Counted from the stretch's first letter, positions 5,967 through 15,036 are shown. The stretch: 35,805 bases of DNA from Nitrobacter winogradskyi (GCF_006539545.1 NZ_BJNF01000089.1:1-35805); one strand, 5' to 3'. Numbers and translations: made by a program. The notes: generated from the sequence alone by a model not told the origin.

Positions 5967-8420
5967 ATGCCTACAGCAACGGAGAGGACCTCTTTCACCA
6001 AAGATATCCAAGGTCGCTATCTCTGTAACAACCTCGCCGAGGTAAATGCGTGGAAGGCGGCAGGTGGGCGCCCCTTCGACTTCATCATCGTAGGCGGTGG
6101 GACTTTCGGCTCCGCGATTGCAGAACACCTTTGGTTTCGTCAGAAACAAGCCGGGGGTGGGCTGCGCACACTGGTCGTAGAAGCCGGGCTGTTCAGCGTT
6201 CCCGAGCACGTCCAGAACACCGGCATTCAGGGTTTCGCTGACCCGGCGAGTCCTTTCTTTTTGAATGAGAATGCGCCGCAGCCGGAGCCACCGCGCAATG
6301 AGGTCTGGGGCCTTCCTTGGAAGTCAACCATTCCCTTCAAAGGGCTCGCCTACACGGTGGGCGGCCGATCGCTATATTGGGGTGGGTGGTCGCCTCGCCT
6401 CCTTGATGAAGAGATGGCGACTTGGCCTGCAGTCACTGTTGCTGCCCTGAACAGCCGTTATTTCGACGAGAGCTCAAGACAGATCGGGGTCGACGAGGCC
6501 AACGATTTCATTTCCGGAGAGCTTCAGAATGGTTTGCGGCGTCAGCTCTTCGACAATCTCGCCAGCGTCCCTGACGTGCTTTCCCTCGGCGCGCTCCCGG
6601 CGTCGCCTCTTCTGAAACCAAACTCAGATCCGGCAAAGCTGCTCGGCCTAACTTCTACGGGTGGGCTTTCTCAGACCGATCTCCTGAATATGCTGAAGCT
6701 TGAGGCGCCGCTTGCGGTGCAGGCGCGGCCACCTCACGCGGGCTTCTTCCCCCTGAACAAATTCAGCGTGGTGCCACTCCTGATGAAGGCAGCCAGGACG
6801 GCGGCTGGGACCTCGAACGGTAACGACGCCACCAAGGAATTCATGATCCTGCCCGACACCCATGTGCTGTCCCTGCGCACACTGCCGACTGCCAACGGCA
6901 CGTGGCGTGTCATCGGTATTGATACAAGCCAGGGGCCTATTGACCTTGCGCCGGGTGGCACTGTTGTCATTGCGCTTGGAACCATTGAGAACGCGAGGCT
7001 GGCACTGGCCTCGTTCGAAGGCACTGGACTTCCGACCTTGCCACTCTTGGGCAAGAACCTGACCGCGCATCTTCGCTCGAACCTGGTCATCCGCTTGCCT
7101 CGCTCAGCGATCCCTGGTCTGTCCGCCGCAGTCAACGAACTGCAAACGGCGGCGCTGTTTGTAAAGGGGCGTGCGACGCGATCGAACGGTGATCTGATTG
7201 GTCGATTTCACCTTCAGATCTCAGCGAGTGGCGGCGGTAATACCGTTGGCGGAGAAGACGAACTCTTTCGCAAAGTCCCCGACATCGATTTCTATGACCA
7301 GCTCCGCACCTCAAACGATACACATATCGCCATAGCGATACGGGGCCTTGGAGAGATGGAGCCTGCCGATCCAGCCAACATTGGTGCTCATCCAAGCCGG
7401 GTCGACCTGAGTTCTCGAACTGACGAATACGGAGTGCGCCGCGCATCAGTCGTGCTCACCCCGACGCAGCGCGACGAGGACCTGTGGAACGCGGTGGATG
7501 CGGCTATGCAGAAGGTCGCCGCCATCTTCGCGAACGGACAGCCCATGCAGGTGCTCCAGAGCAATCGCGACGGTCTCGGAACAACTCATCACGAAACCGG
7601 CGGCCTCTGGATGGGAAATGATCCGACCAAAAGCGTCACCGATGGGGATGGACGCTTCCATCACACCGAAAACCTGTACGCGGCAGGCCCCGCGCTTTTC
7701 CCAAGCATCGGTTCGCCGAACCCGATGCTCACCGGCATCGCGCTATCACGACTTACAGGCGACCTCATCATGTCCCCGCCCCCGTTCGCTGCAGATGCGG
7801 GGTTCGAAACGCTATTCGATGGCTTGTCGCTCGGCGACTGGACAATGTCCACCATTAGCAACCAACCCGATCGAGACGACCCCGGCGCATTTCGGGTCCG
7901 GCGGGGTATGCTGGAGGGAAGGGCCGGAACAGATCTCGGGCTTCTTTGGCTGAAGAGACAGACGCCCGCCCGCTATATATTACGGCTGCAATGGATGATG
8001 ACGGCGTCAGACGACAATTCGGGAGTGTTTATCGGCTTCCCCGACCCGAGGCTCGAAGGATACGACAACACCGCCTATGTCGGCGTCAACTTCGGTTTTG
8101 AAATACAGATCGACGAGTTGGCCCGTCCCGATAACGCACCAATCCACAGCACGGGCGCCGTCTACTCCTTTAAGGGCCCGACCGACGGTCCCGTTGTGAT
8201 TCATCCGGTAGGCGAGTGGAACGAATACGAAATCACCGTCGACGGTGCTAACATAAGCGTCGCACTGAATGGACCGATGGTCAATCTCTTCCACTTCACC
8301 GGCGATCCGCAGTCGCCTCGCCGCGGGCTCCCGTCCACCGCCCAAGACCCTCGCTTCATCGGCCTCCAGACCCACACCGGCCGGGTTTTTTATCGCAACA
8401 TCCAGTGGAAGGGGCTGTAA
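5967..8420 (+). CDS. GMC-family FAD oxidoreductase fused to a C-terminal DUF1080-like (concanavalin-fold) domain
   Basis: This 817-residue protein starts at ATG 5967 behind GAGGAG; the ATG at 5952 lies in front of that site. The FAD-binding Rossmann motif is IVGGGTFGS (residues 41-49), and a GMC signature-like segment AYTVGGRSLYWGGWSP lies near 132. The C-terminal GMC part carries HHETGG (about 539) and GSPNPMLTG (about 581), which hold the catalytic His and Asn of this superfamily. From about residue 612 a second domain begins with FETLFDGLSLGDW and continues with DDNSGVFIGFPDP, YVGVNFGFEIQID and WNEYEITVDG, the pattern of DUF1080 proteins (3-keto-glycoside hydrolase-like or sugar-binding). 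The join suggests oxidation of a sugar or polyol plus binding or cleavage of the keto product. No signal peptide is evident. The substrate is unknown. Confidence 0.85.
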   Translation: MPTATERTSFTKDIQGRYLCNNLAEVNAWKAAGGRPFDFIIVGGGTFGSAIAEHLWFRQKQAGGGLRTLVVEAGLFSVPEHVQNTGIQGFADPASPFFLNENAPQPEPPRNEVWGLPWKSTIPFKGLAYTVGGRSLYWGGWSPRLLDEEMATWPAVTVAALNSRYFDESSRQIGVDEANDFISGELQNGLRRQLFDNLASVPDVLSLGALPASPLLKPNSDPAKLLGLTSTGGLSQTDLLNMLKLEAPLAVQARPPHAGFFPLNKFSVVPLLMKAARTAAGTSNGNDATKEFMILPDTHVLSLRTLPTANGTWRVIGIDTSQGPIDLAPGGTVVIALGTIENARLALASFEGTGLPTLPLLGKNLTAHLRSNLVIRLPRSAIPGLSAAVNELQTAALFVKGRATRSNGDLIGRFHLQISASGGGNTVGGEDELFRKVPDIDFYDQLRTSNDTHIAIAIRGLGEMEPADPANIGAHPSRVDLSSRTDEYGVRRASVVLTPTQRDEDLWNAVDAAMQKVAAIFANGQPMQVLQSNRDGLGTTHHETGGLWMGNDPTKSVTDGDGRFHHTENLYAAGPALFPSIGSPNPMLTGIALSRLTGDLIMSPPPFAADAGFETLFDGLSLGDWTMSTISNQPDRDDPGAFRVRRGMLEGRAGTDLGLLWLKRQTPARYILRLQWMMTASDDNSGVFIGFPDPRLEGYDNTAYVGVNFGFEIQIDELARPDNAPIHSTGAVYSFKGPTDGPVVIHPVGEWNEYEITVDGANISVALNGPMVNLFHFTGDPQSPRRGLPSTAQDPRFIGLQTHTGRVFYRNIQWKGL

Positions 8421-8423
8421 CTC

Positions 8424-8600
8424 ATGCAGCTAATGCCACTCGGCACGCTGGGCGCCGTCGAGACGAATGGCGCCGTTACATTCGGTCTCTGGCTTCCGTG
8501 GGTCTCGGCGACGGACGGCAACCGCGTGAACGTGAAGATCATCCACGAGGCCGACCAATTTCTGCAAGGAGTGTGCTTCGGCGCGGGGTCTCGACCATGA
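8424..8600 (+). pseudogene. 5' stub of a truncated gene downstream of the GMC-DUF1080 gene
   Basis: Three nucleotides after the oxidoreductase stop, ATG 8424 opens a frame of 58 residues. The first 50 or so look coding (GAVTFGLWLPWVSATDGNR, then VKIIHEADQFLQGV), while the last few before TGA 8598-8600 look random. Tight spacing suggests an operon partner whose remainder was removed by the rearrangement that also altered the end of cobS just downstream. I do not recognise the family; the FGLWLPWV segment could be a beta-sandwich start. Confidence 0.45.
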
Positions 8601-8635
8601 TCGGCACGGAGGTCCATCATGCCAACTCAACGAAA

Positions 8636-9613
8636 TCAATGGGCTGAAGGGGTCCCCGTGATGCCGATGGGGGTCATTTTTCGATCAGCATTCACAATGA
8701 GGGGTTGCTCCAGTTCGTCGCATCTATTGAGGAACGTCACCCGAAAGGCGAAGCCGACGTCATCAAAGATGTCGGAGTTCTCCGCCCAGGTGATCACCGT
8801 GCGCGGGCTCATGATGGTCGAAAGGTCGCCGTTCATGAACGCACCGCGGGTGAGGGCGGCGACGCGCACCATTTTGTTCACAATCTCTCGGCCTTCCGCC
8901 GTCTGATATGGCTTGGCCTTCACCAGCACGATTTCTACCTCATCGTTGTGCGGCAGGTAATTGAGCGTTGTCACGATCGACCAGCGGTCCATCTGCCCTT
9001 GGTTTACCTGCTGCGTGCCGTGATAGAGGCCGGACGTATCGCCCAGCCCGATCGTGTTGGCCGTGGCGAACAGGCGGAAGGATGGGTGCGGCCGGATCAC
9101 CTTGTTCTGATCGAGCAGGGTCAAGCGGCCAGAGACTTCCAGCACGCGCTGGATCACAAACATCACGTCGGGGCGACCGGCGTCGTATTCGTCGAAGCAG
9201 AGCGCCACGTTGTGCTGCAGCGCCCATGGCAGAATGCCATCGCGGAACTCGGTCACCTGAACGCCGTTGCGGATGACGATCGCGTCTTTGCCGAGCAGGT
9301 CGATGCGGCTGATGTGGCTATCGAGATTGACCCGCACGCACGGCCAGTTTAGCCGCGACGCCACCTGTTCGATATGGGTCGATTTGCCGGTGCCGTGATA
9401 GCCGGTGACGATCACGCGGCGATTGCGGGCGAATCCGGCCAGGATCGCAAGCGTGGTGGCACGGTCGAACCTGTAGTCCGAGTCGAGGTCGGGAACATGC
9501 TCGTTCGGCTCCGAATAGGCTGGTACCTCCATGTCGCTGTCGATACCAAAAGCCGTACGGATCGACACTTTGATGTCCGGCAGTGGGGCCGTGTCCGCCA
9601 TTTCGATCGTCAT
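8636..9613 (-). CDS. cobS: Cobaltochelatase subunit CobS (AAA+ ATPase) with replaced C-terminus
   Basis: This 325-residue protein matches CobS of the oxygen-dependent CobNST cobaltochelatase, which inserts cobalt into hydrogenobyrinic acid a,c-diamide. It has the typical N-terminus ([19 protein letters not shown]), a Walker A motif [15 protein letters not shown], the Walker B region [13 protein letters not shown], and sensor/arginine motifs in [17 protein letters not shown]. Homology holds through [12 protein letters not shown], then the expected tail (about 20 residues) is replaced by unrelated sequence ending at 8636. The change falls near 8700 beside a possible IS remnant. The usual neighbour cobT is absent. 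The start at 9613 follows GGAACGCAA. The ATPase core is intact, but whether the altered tail is tolerated cannot be told; it may be a surplus copy. Confidence 0.85.
   Translation of the reverse strand: MTIEMADTAPLPDIKVSIRTAFGIDSDMEVPAYSEPNEHVPDLDSDYRFDRATTLAILAGFARNRRVIVTGYHGTGKSTHIEQVASRLNWPCVRVNLDSHISRIDLLGKDAIVIRNGVQVTEFRDGILPWALQHNVALCFDEYDAGRPDVMFVIQRVLEVSGRLTLLDQNKVIRPHPSFRLFATANTIGLGDTSGLYHGTQQVNQGQMDRWSIVTTLNYLPHNDEVEIVLVKAKPYQTAEGREIVNKMVRVAALTRGAFMNGDLSTIMSPRTVITWAENSDIFDDVGFAFRVTFLNRCDELEQPLIVNADRKMTPIGITGTPSAH
8649..8697. mobile_element. Possible IS21-family terminal-repeat remnant at a rearrangement junction
   Basis: Two related units lie side by side: GGGGTCCCCGTGATGCCGAT from 8649 and GGGGTCATTTTTCGATCAGC from 8670, the latter continuing ATTCACA. 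From memory, IS21-like elements of Rhizobiales carry tandem terminal units of this style (GGGGTCA, a T-run, CGATCAGCATTCACA). No istA or istB gene is present, so only an end would remain. The position between a truncated plus-strand gene and the altered end of cobS supports a junction. Confidence 0.35.
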
Positions 9614-9689
9614 TTGCGTTCCATGAGGGCGACAATAGCGGTCATTCTTGTAGTGCTGGCTACTACCGCCGAACTTATCCAGCGGATTG

Positions 9690-9710
9690 GAGGACCTGCG
9701 GTAGGTCCTC
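9690..9710 (-). terminator. Hairpin between helD and cobS
   Basis: GAGGACCT (9690-9697) and AGGTCCTC (9703-9710) form a perfect 8-bp stem with a 5-nt loop, 40 nt beyond the helD stop on the minus strand. No T-run follows, so it is not a textbook intrinsic terminator. It could be a processing or 3'-end protection element separating helD from cobS. Confidence 0.35.
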
Positions 9711-9750
9711 GACCGCGAGCAGCAGCGCTCGGGCGAGTTGAACCACTAAA

Positions 9751-11826
9751 TCAAGACATAGCCGAAGCAGGTAGAAAAGCCGACGGCTCGCCGTTCACAA
9801 CAACGGTCAGCCGGTGCATCGCGCGCGTGCAGGCTACATAGAGCATGTTGCGGTCCATGTCCGTTTGATAGGTGTGGGCGTCCGCATCGGGAACGATCAC
9901 ACGGTCGAACTCGAGGCCCTTCGCCAGATGTGACGTGCAGATGATGATGCGGGTCGAAAAGCCTCCGCTTCCCGCATCAAGCAGCCGTGTCTCGACGCCT
10001 TTCTCAGCCAACAGGCGATGCAGCTTCTCCGCGTACTTCTGCGTCTTGGCGATGACCGCGAGGCGGCGATGGGATGAAGCTTGAAAGTCCTCTATTTCGG
10101 CGATGATGCGTTCGACAGCTTCACTCTGCCGCGCGCAGCGAACAACTCGCGGCGATTCGCCATGGCGCTCGATGGGTACGAGTTCCTCGTTCGGTGAGAT
10201 GCCCAGGGCAAATTGCATGATCTCCCAGCTCGAACGGTAGCTTTTGGTGAGCTTCATGGGGGCGGACGCCCTGAGCACGCGCTGAATCTGCTCGGCATTC
10301 GAGCCGCCATAGGGATTAACCGATTGTGTGGCGTCTCCCAGGACGGTCTTCCGACAGGGGAAGAGTGTTCCGAGCACGGCATACTGAACCGGCGTGTAGT
10401 CCTGCATCTCGTCGATCAGCAAATGTTTGACCTCTTGGCGCGAATTGTCGACGCCTTCGAGCCGCATCTTGAGATAAATGAGCGGGAAGACGTCCGAGTA
10501 TTCGAGCCTTCCTCCGGCCGGTTTGAAGAGCTCGGGCTGGCCCAGCCACTCGAACAATCCCTTGTAGGCGGCGCGCAGGCTCTTCCGTTGCACCATGCCA
10601 CGGACAGCTTCGCGAAGCGCCTTGAGCTGCCTCGACTCGAGCTCGTGTTTGTAGTGGAGGAAGACCTTGTGCTCTGTGGTGCGGACGACCTCGGCAATGC
10701 GTTCCGAGATCGGCAGGCCGCGATATTTCTGCCACGTCTCCTGAAAGTGCCAGTCGGGCACAATGCGACCGACGCCGGGGCGCCACTCGACAGCCTTGAA
10801 CGAGTTGGCTTCCAGATAATCAACGTAGCTGTCGATCTGTTTCAGGAAACCGAGCGATCCCTTGGCGGCGATCCGCTCTCTCAGTGCTTCATCCCTTCCT
10901 TCGAGCAGTAGAGAGGTCTGATCGAAGAAGGTCTGGAAGCGGTATTGACCCTGAAGCAGTTCGTCGGCAAGCGTCTCCATGCCGATTTCGCTCACCTGCT
11001 CCTCGCCAAGTTCTGGTAGCACATTGCCGATGTAGTCGGCAAAGACGCGGTTGGGCGAGATGATCAGGATATCCTTGGAGTTTAGCGTGTCCTTGAAGCG
11101 GTAGAGCAGAAAGGCGATGCGGTGGAGCGCGATTGATGTCTTGCCTGAGCCGGCCACCCCCTGGATGATGAGCGTATCTGCTTCCGCGTTGCGGATGATG
11201 GCGTTCTGGTCGCGCTGGATCGTCGCGACGATGTTTTTCATGGCCTCGTCAGAAGAACGGCTCAGCTCCTGCTGCAGCACGTCGTCGACGATGTTGACGC
11301 CGGACTCCAGCATGAACTCCATTCGCCCACCGCGGATGCGGAACTGGCGCTTTAGCTCCAGCCGGCCCTCCACCTCGCCGGCCGGCGCCTCATATCTGGC
11401 TGGGCCGATCTCATAGTCGTAGAACATCGAGCAAACAGGGGCACGCCAGTCGTAGACGAGCGTCTCGCCGGACGCCTCGTCTGTGAAATCGTGGACGCCG
11501 ACATAGATAGGTTGAGCTTCGCTTTTTCCATCTTGGCCGCGGGCGAAATCGAAGCGCCCGAAATACGGGGAGTTGCGTAGCTTCAGGAGCTTATGCCGCT
11601 GCGCTTTGAGCACCTCGGCCGAGCGCATCGTCTGCTCGATTGACTGCCTGAGCGCGACCTTGTCGATATGGTCCATGTCGCGGCGCGCCTCCCACATGTG
11701 GTTCTTGTTCGCCTGGATGTCCCTCGCGTAAGCATCGAGGCGCACGCCAATTTCATGGAGGTTGTCCCCAATACGCTCCTGGCAGTCCTTGAGGCGGGCT
11801 TGTTCTTCGATTTCGGCAGCGCTCAT
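9751..11826 (-). CDS. helD: HelD-type superfamily 1 helicase-like ATPase (RNA polymerase recycling)
   Basis: This 691-residue protein has the HelD layout. An N-terminal coiled coil (EIEEQARLKDCQERI) is followed by the family segment with YVGVHDFTDEASGETLVYDW and RAPVCSMFYDYEIGPARYE. The UvrD-like NTPase has Walker A GVAGSGKTSIALHRIAFLL near residues 223-240, a DEMQDYTP Walker B, and C-terminal motifs ending MLYVACTRAMHRLTV. Family knowledge: HelD binds RNA polymerase, prises open the DNA and RNA channels, and uses ATP to free stalled enzyme from nucleic acid. It acts in the cytoplasm. The gene lies 140 nt downstream of the NYN gene on the same strand and may be the distal part of the prfC operon. 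A general UvrD/Rep DNA helicase is the less likely alternative, given the HelD-specific N-terminus. Confidence 0.88.
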   Translation of the reverse strand: MSAAEIEEQARLKDCQERIGDNLHEIGVRLDAYARDIQANKNHMWEARRDMDHIDKVALRQSIEQTMRSAEVLKAQRHKLLKLRNSPYFGRFDFARGQDGKSEAQPIYVGVHDFTDEASGETLVYDWRAPVCSMFYDYEIGPARYEAPAGEVEGRLELKRQFRIRGGRMEFMLESGVNIVDDVLQQELSRSSDEAMKNIVATIQRDQNAIIRNAEADTLIIQGVAGSGKTSIALHRIAFLLYRFKDTLNSKDILIISPNRVFADYIGNVLPELGEEQVSEIGMETLADELLQGQYRFQTFFDQTSLLLEGRDEALRERIAAKGSLGFLKQIDSYVDYLEANSFKAVEWRPGVGRIVPDWHFQETWQKYRGLPISERIAEVVRTTEHKVFLHYKHELESRQLKALREAVRGMVQRKSLRAAYKGLFEWLGQPELFKPAGGRLEYSDVFPLIYLKMRLEGVDNSRQEVKHLLIDEMQDYTPVQYAVLGTLFPCRKTVLGDATQSVNPYGGSNAEQIQRVLRASAPMKLTKSYRSSWEIMQFALGISPNEELVPIERHGESPRVVRCARQSEAVERIIAEIEDFQASSHRRLAVIAKTQKYAEKLHRLLAEKGVETRLLDAGSGGFSTRIIICTSHLAKGLEFDRVIVPDADAHTYQTDMDRNMLYVACTRAMHRLTVVVNGEPSAFLPASAMS

Positions 11827-11966
11827 CTGGTCTATGCACCTACGGTCTGGTTTCGTCAGGCGGCAAACCGAAAATTGGTCGACAGTCCGCGCTTCGGTTG
11901 CTCAACTCGGTTCGGGGCCAACACTTCAGGTCGCAAAGGACCTGATCGCTCGATGGCTCGCTCGCC

Positions 11967-12569
11967 TCAGGACGCGTTGCGCTGCAAATGTAGATGAGGC
12001 ATCAAGTCCCGCAGGTCAAAGTATCGGTCGACCTGTCTGCGTAAACGGTCAGCGATCAAAGGCGGCTTCGACGCCAACGTTGACACCGCACTGACGCAGA
12101 TGCCCTTTCGCTGCACCGCCCGAACAACTGGGGCAAGGTCACCATCGCCGGAGAACAGGACAAGATTGTCAATGCGTGGGGTTATGTCCAAGGCGTCGAC
12201 CGCCATTTCCAGCGAAACACCCTCTTCTTGTGCGCCCCGGCCAGCGGACCGGGCCGTGAACCGTCCACGCTTCTCGCGGACCCTATAACCATTGTACTCA
12301 AGCCAATCTAATAGAGCCCGTCGTCCGGACGGCTCGCCGCTTGGCGCGATTGCGTGGTACGTTGCGGAAACCAAAAACGATTGTCCGAAAAACATTCCGA
12401 GAAGTTTTTTGTAGTCAATGTCTGTTCCGATCATTCTCAATGCGTGATGAAGACTTTCGCCATCAATGATCATGGCGAACCGACCTGGTCCAAACATTCC
12501 AACCCCATCGCTTGGGCTCAGGGGCAATTCAAGTTTCGGATGAGAAGCACTCTCCTGGACCTTCAACAT
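11967..12569 (-). CDS. NYN-domain (LabA/DUF88-like) putative ribonuclease
   Basis: This 200-residue protein begins at ATG 12569 behind AGGAAG. A PIN-like NYN core follows a short variable N-terminus: FAMIIDGESLHHALR near residue 31 gives the first catalytic acid, EMAVDALDI a middle acid, and LVLFSGDGDLAPVV the conserved SGDGD motif near 142. It closes with KGICVSAVSTL and RLRRQVDRYFDL. Family knowledge: NYN proteins share the PIN/FLAP fold and are metal-dependent RNA nucleases or RNA-binding regulators; no target can be read from sequence. The gene is 64 nt downstream of the DksA-like gene and upstream of helD, all on the minus strand, which points to RNA turnover linked with transcription or translation stress. 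Confidence 0.85.
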   Translation of the reverse strand: MLKVQESASHPKLELPLSPSDGVGMFGPGRFAMIIDGESLHHALRMIGTDIDYKKLLGMFFGQSFLVSATYHAIAPSGEPSGRRALLDWLEYNGYRVREKRGRFTARSAGRGAQEEGVSLEMAVDALDITPRIDNLVLFSGDGDLAPVVRAVQRKGICVSAVSTLASKPPLIADRLRRQVDRYFDLRDLMPHLHLQRNAS

Positions 12570-12633
12570 AACGCTTCCTGATTTGCATATTGACAGCGAA
12601 CGCGACGAGACCAGTGCGATCTTATGCGTGGCG

Positions 12634-13002
12634 CTAAACGGCTCTCAGCGAGGCGCAGCTTACGCAAAGCGGCGTCGCGGGGTCTGCCTCCAGACGCCGT
12701 TCAGCGATGTCGTTATCACAATCAAGGCATCGGCCGAATTCACCAGAATCCATCTGGCTCAAAGCCCGTTGGATGCGCGCTATCTGACGTTGTCGTTGCC
12801 TATCAGCCGCGATCGCGATCTGCTGAGATTGCATTGCGTCGACGCGTGACAGTCGTCCGACGCTTTGCTGATCGAGGTGGACCGCGGCTCGAGACTCCGA
12901 ACTCGACTCCCGCAGCAGTAATAGCTGGTTCAATTCGTTTGTGAGGCGCATACGAAACCGTTGTATGCGCGCGCTTTCATCGTTCGGGGTCAGTTTGGTC
13001 AT
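12634..13002 (-). CDS. TraR/DksA-family zinc-finger protein
   Basis: This 122-residue protein has the compact TraR/DksA build: an N-terminal helical half (RIQRFRMRLTNELNQLLLL and a second helix to about residue 85) and a C-terminal zinc finger CLDCDNDIAERR...LCVSC with two CxxC pairs. Before the finger is the common ALSQMDSGEFGRC stretch. DksA-like proteins bind the RNA polymerase secondary channel and adjust initiation during stress; whether this one keeps the acidic tip cannot be judged with certainty. The start at 13002 follows AAGGAG, which lies in the last codons of prfC. The prfC stop is only 6 nt away, so the two are almost certainly co-transcribed. Confidence 0.88.
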   Translation of the reverse strand: MTKLTPNDESARIQRFRMRLTNELNQLLLLRESSSESRAAVHLDQQSVGRLSRVDAMQSQQIAIAADRQRQRQIARIQRALSQMDSGEFGRCLDCDNDIAERRLEADPATPLCVSCASLRAV

Positions 13003-13008
13003 CCCGAT

Positions 13009-14640
13009 CTAACTCCTTTCACGCACTCGGAGAAACTCAATGTCCGGCCATTCATCAGTCGCCCTGTTCAGGGTCCACGCATTCTTGGCAAGAAATACAA
13101 GGCCGCCATTCTTATCCTCGGCGATGCTGGATCGATACGATTCGCAAAACTCTCGAAGGCGTTGCGGATTGGTGCTTACGATCCACCTCGCCGTTTCGTA
13201 AGGCGCCGGATCAAGCCGAATGGGAACTCCGTACTCCTGATTGAGGCGGGATACGAGAACGTCCAGCTGGAGGGTGCCAACTGCGCCAAGGATCGGCCAA
13301 GTTCCAAATATCGGACGGAAGATCTGAATCACGCCTTCTTCGGCCATGTCATTTAGACCCCGATTCAGCTGCTTCGTTCGCGTGGCATCGCCGAGGCCGA
13401 TCCGTCTCAGGACTTCCGGTGCGAAATCCGGTATCCCTTCGAACGTCAAGATTTCGCCTTCCGTAAGTGTATCGCCAACCCGTAGCGTGCCGTGATTTGG
13501 AATTCCGACAATGTCGCCAGCGAACGCCTCTTCGAGGGTTTCCCGCTGCTGTGCGAAAAAAAAGATGGGCGCACTGACCGTCAAGGATCGACGATCGCGA
13601 ACGTTCAGAAGCTTCATTCCCCGGACAAATCGTCCTGAGCACAAGCGCACGAACGCGACACGATCCCGATGGTTAGGATCCATATTGGCTTGGACCTTGA
13701 AAACAAACCCGGTGACGCGTTTTTCGTGCGGATCTACCGATCTTTCTTTCGCCTTCCGCGGCAGCGGATCCGGCGCCCATCGGGTCAAACAATCCAGAAG
13801 TTCGGCAACGCCGAACTCCTTCAACGCGCTCCCGAAGATAACTGGAGAAAGATGCCCTTCGAGAAACGCCTGGTGATGGAATTTCGGCAGAGCTTCAAGG
13901 CAGAGGAGAAGGCCTTCCACCGCCGGTTCAACGATGCGTTCCTCGATCTCTGAATTCAGCAGCAGATCGTCAAGGTTGTTGAACTTTTTAACACGTCCGA
14001 ACGGATCAATACGTGTTTCTTTGGGCAGTAAGAGCCGTGATCCGTAGATGTCACAGCAACCGCGAAAATCCGTGCCGAGACCTATCGGCCATGTCAGAAC
14101 ACTCAGGTCGAGAGCAAGTCCGGCGGCGATCTCATCAAGCATTTCAAGCGGATCGATGCCTTCGCGATCCACCTTGTTGATGAACGTAATGATTGGAATG
14201 TCCCGCAGGCGACACACCTCGAACAGCTTGCGCGTCTGACTTTCAATCCCCTTTGCTGCATCGATCACCATGACCGCCGCATCGACAGCACTAAGAGTCC
14301 GATAGGTATCCTCGCTAAAATCGGCGTGACCCGGCGTGTCCAACAGATTGAAGATCACGCCGTTATGTTCGAACGTCATGACGGAGCTGCTGACCGAAAT
14401 GCCTCTACTCCGCTCGATTTCCAACCAGTCCGACCGAGTTCGTCGTCGATCTCCACGCGCCTTCACCTGACCTGCCATCTGTATGGCCCCACCGTAGAGC
14501 AGGAGCTTCTCGGTCAGGGTGGTCTTGCCAGCGTCTGGATGAGAAATAATTGCAAACGTCCGACGCTTGGCCGGAAATAAGCGTTTGGGAGAAACTTGTG
14601 AAACGTCAGAAACTTTGGAATTCTGCATAGTACCATCCAT
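13009..14640 (-). CDS. prfC: Peptide chain release factor 3 (RF3)
   Basis: This translational GTPase removes RF1/RF2 from ribosomes after termination. It has G1 AIISHPDAGKTTLTEK, the RF3 signature DWLEIERSRGISVSSSVM, G3 DTPGHADF, G4 NKVDREG, and the RF3 C-terminal domain (PIFGTWPILGAVGTLQLDVL). At 543 residues from ATG 14640 (539 from ATG 14628) it has normal length; neither start has a strong ribosome site, so the choice is open. The usual basic loop after G1 reads KARGDRRRTRSDW, slightly different from enterobacterial RF3. It is linked to the DksA-like gene (6 nt) and follows the 120-aa ORF by 33 nt. In this accessory setting it is likely a second or laterally acquired copy, which I infer from context only. 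Confidence 0.93.
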   Translation of the reverse strand: MDGTMQNSKVSDVSQVSPKRLFPAKRRTFAIISHPDAGKTTLTEKLLLYGGAIQMAGQVKARGDRRRTRSDWLEIERSRGISVSSSVMTFEHNGVIFNLLDTPGHADFSEDTYRTLSAVDAAVMVIDAAKGIESQTRKLFEVCRLRDIPIITFINKVDREGIDPLEMLDEIAAGLALDLSVLTWPIGLGTDFRGCCDIYGSRLLLPKETRIDPFGRVKKFNNLDDLLLNSEIEERIVEPAVEGLLLCLEALPKFHHQAFLEGHLSPVIFGSALKEFGVAELLDCLTRWAPDPLPRKAKERSVDPHEKRVTGFVFKVQANMDPNHRDRVAFVRLCSGRFVRGMKLLNVRDRRSLTVSAPIFFFAQQRETLEEAFAGDIVGIPNHGTLRVGDTLTEGEILTFEGIPDFAPEVLRRIGLGDATRTKQLNRGLNDMAEEGVIQIFRPIFGTWPILGAVGTLQLDVLVSRLNQEYGVPIRLDPAPYETARWIVSTNPQRLREFCESYRSSIAEDKNGGLVFLAKNAWTLNRATDEWPDIEFLRVRERS

Positions 14641-14673
14641 TGTGAGACACGGGAGCGCCCGGCCACACAACGG

Positions 14674-15036
14674 CTATGGTTCTTGCCTCATGAACTGATG
14701 AACATCCGACGTCTCCAACCATCTTACCGCTTCCGCGATCGTTGGATCATTCGTATGGGATTCCAGTATGGATCGTACGGTATCAACTCGCCAAAGAAGG
14801 TCGCGCAGAGCCATGATCGCCGTTCTTGTCGCGGCGCGATGTTCCGGATTCGCGTCGAGAAGCCTGCACGCGGCTTGATACATCGCGCTTTCACGCGTCA
14901 GCACGACATCCGACGACCCCGCTTCAACTTGCCCGATCAACAAGCGCAGCAGTCGCATGACATCAGCAAATCTCTGCGTGTCAAAGACAGGTAAGTCGCC
15001 TGATATGGTTGGAGTGCTGAGCACCAAACCTCTCAT
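14674..15036 (-). CDS. Hypothetical 120-residue protein, first gene of the prfC operon
   Basis: I do not recognise this family. The protein is mostly alpha-helical by eye: FADVMRLLRLLIGQVEAG, ESAMYQAACRLLDANPEHR, AIMALRDLLWRVDTVRS and IAEAVRWLETSDVHQF. It has no signal peptide, membrane segment or cysteine motif, so a soluble cytoplasmic protein is expected. The start at ATG 15036 has TTGAGGT upstream. It ends 33 nt ahead of the prfC start and reads in the same direction, so it is probably the promoter-proximal gene of the prfC-dksA-NYN cluster. Its conserved-looking codon use and operon position argue that it is real. Confidence 0.6.
   Translation of the reverse strand: MRGLVLSTPTISGDLPVFDTQRFADVMRLLRLLIGQVEAGSSDVVLTRESAMYQAACRLLDANPEHRAATRTAIMALRDLLWRVDTVRSILESHTNDPTIAEAVRWLETSDVHQFMRQEP

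Noticed and set aside
9690-9710. Hairpin as a classical intrinsic terminator
   Set aside because: The stem is perfect but lacks a T-run on either strand, so it was kept only as a low-confidence 3'-end element.
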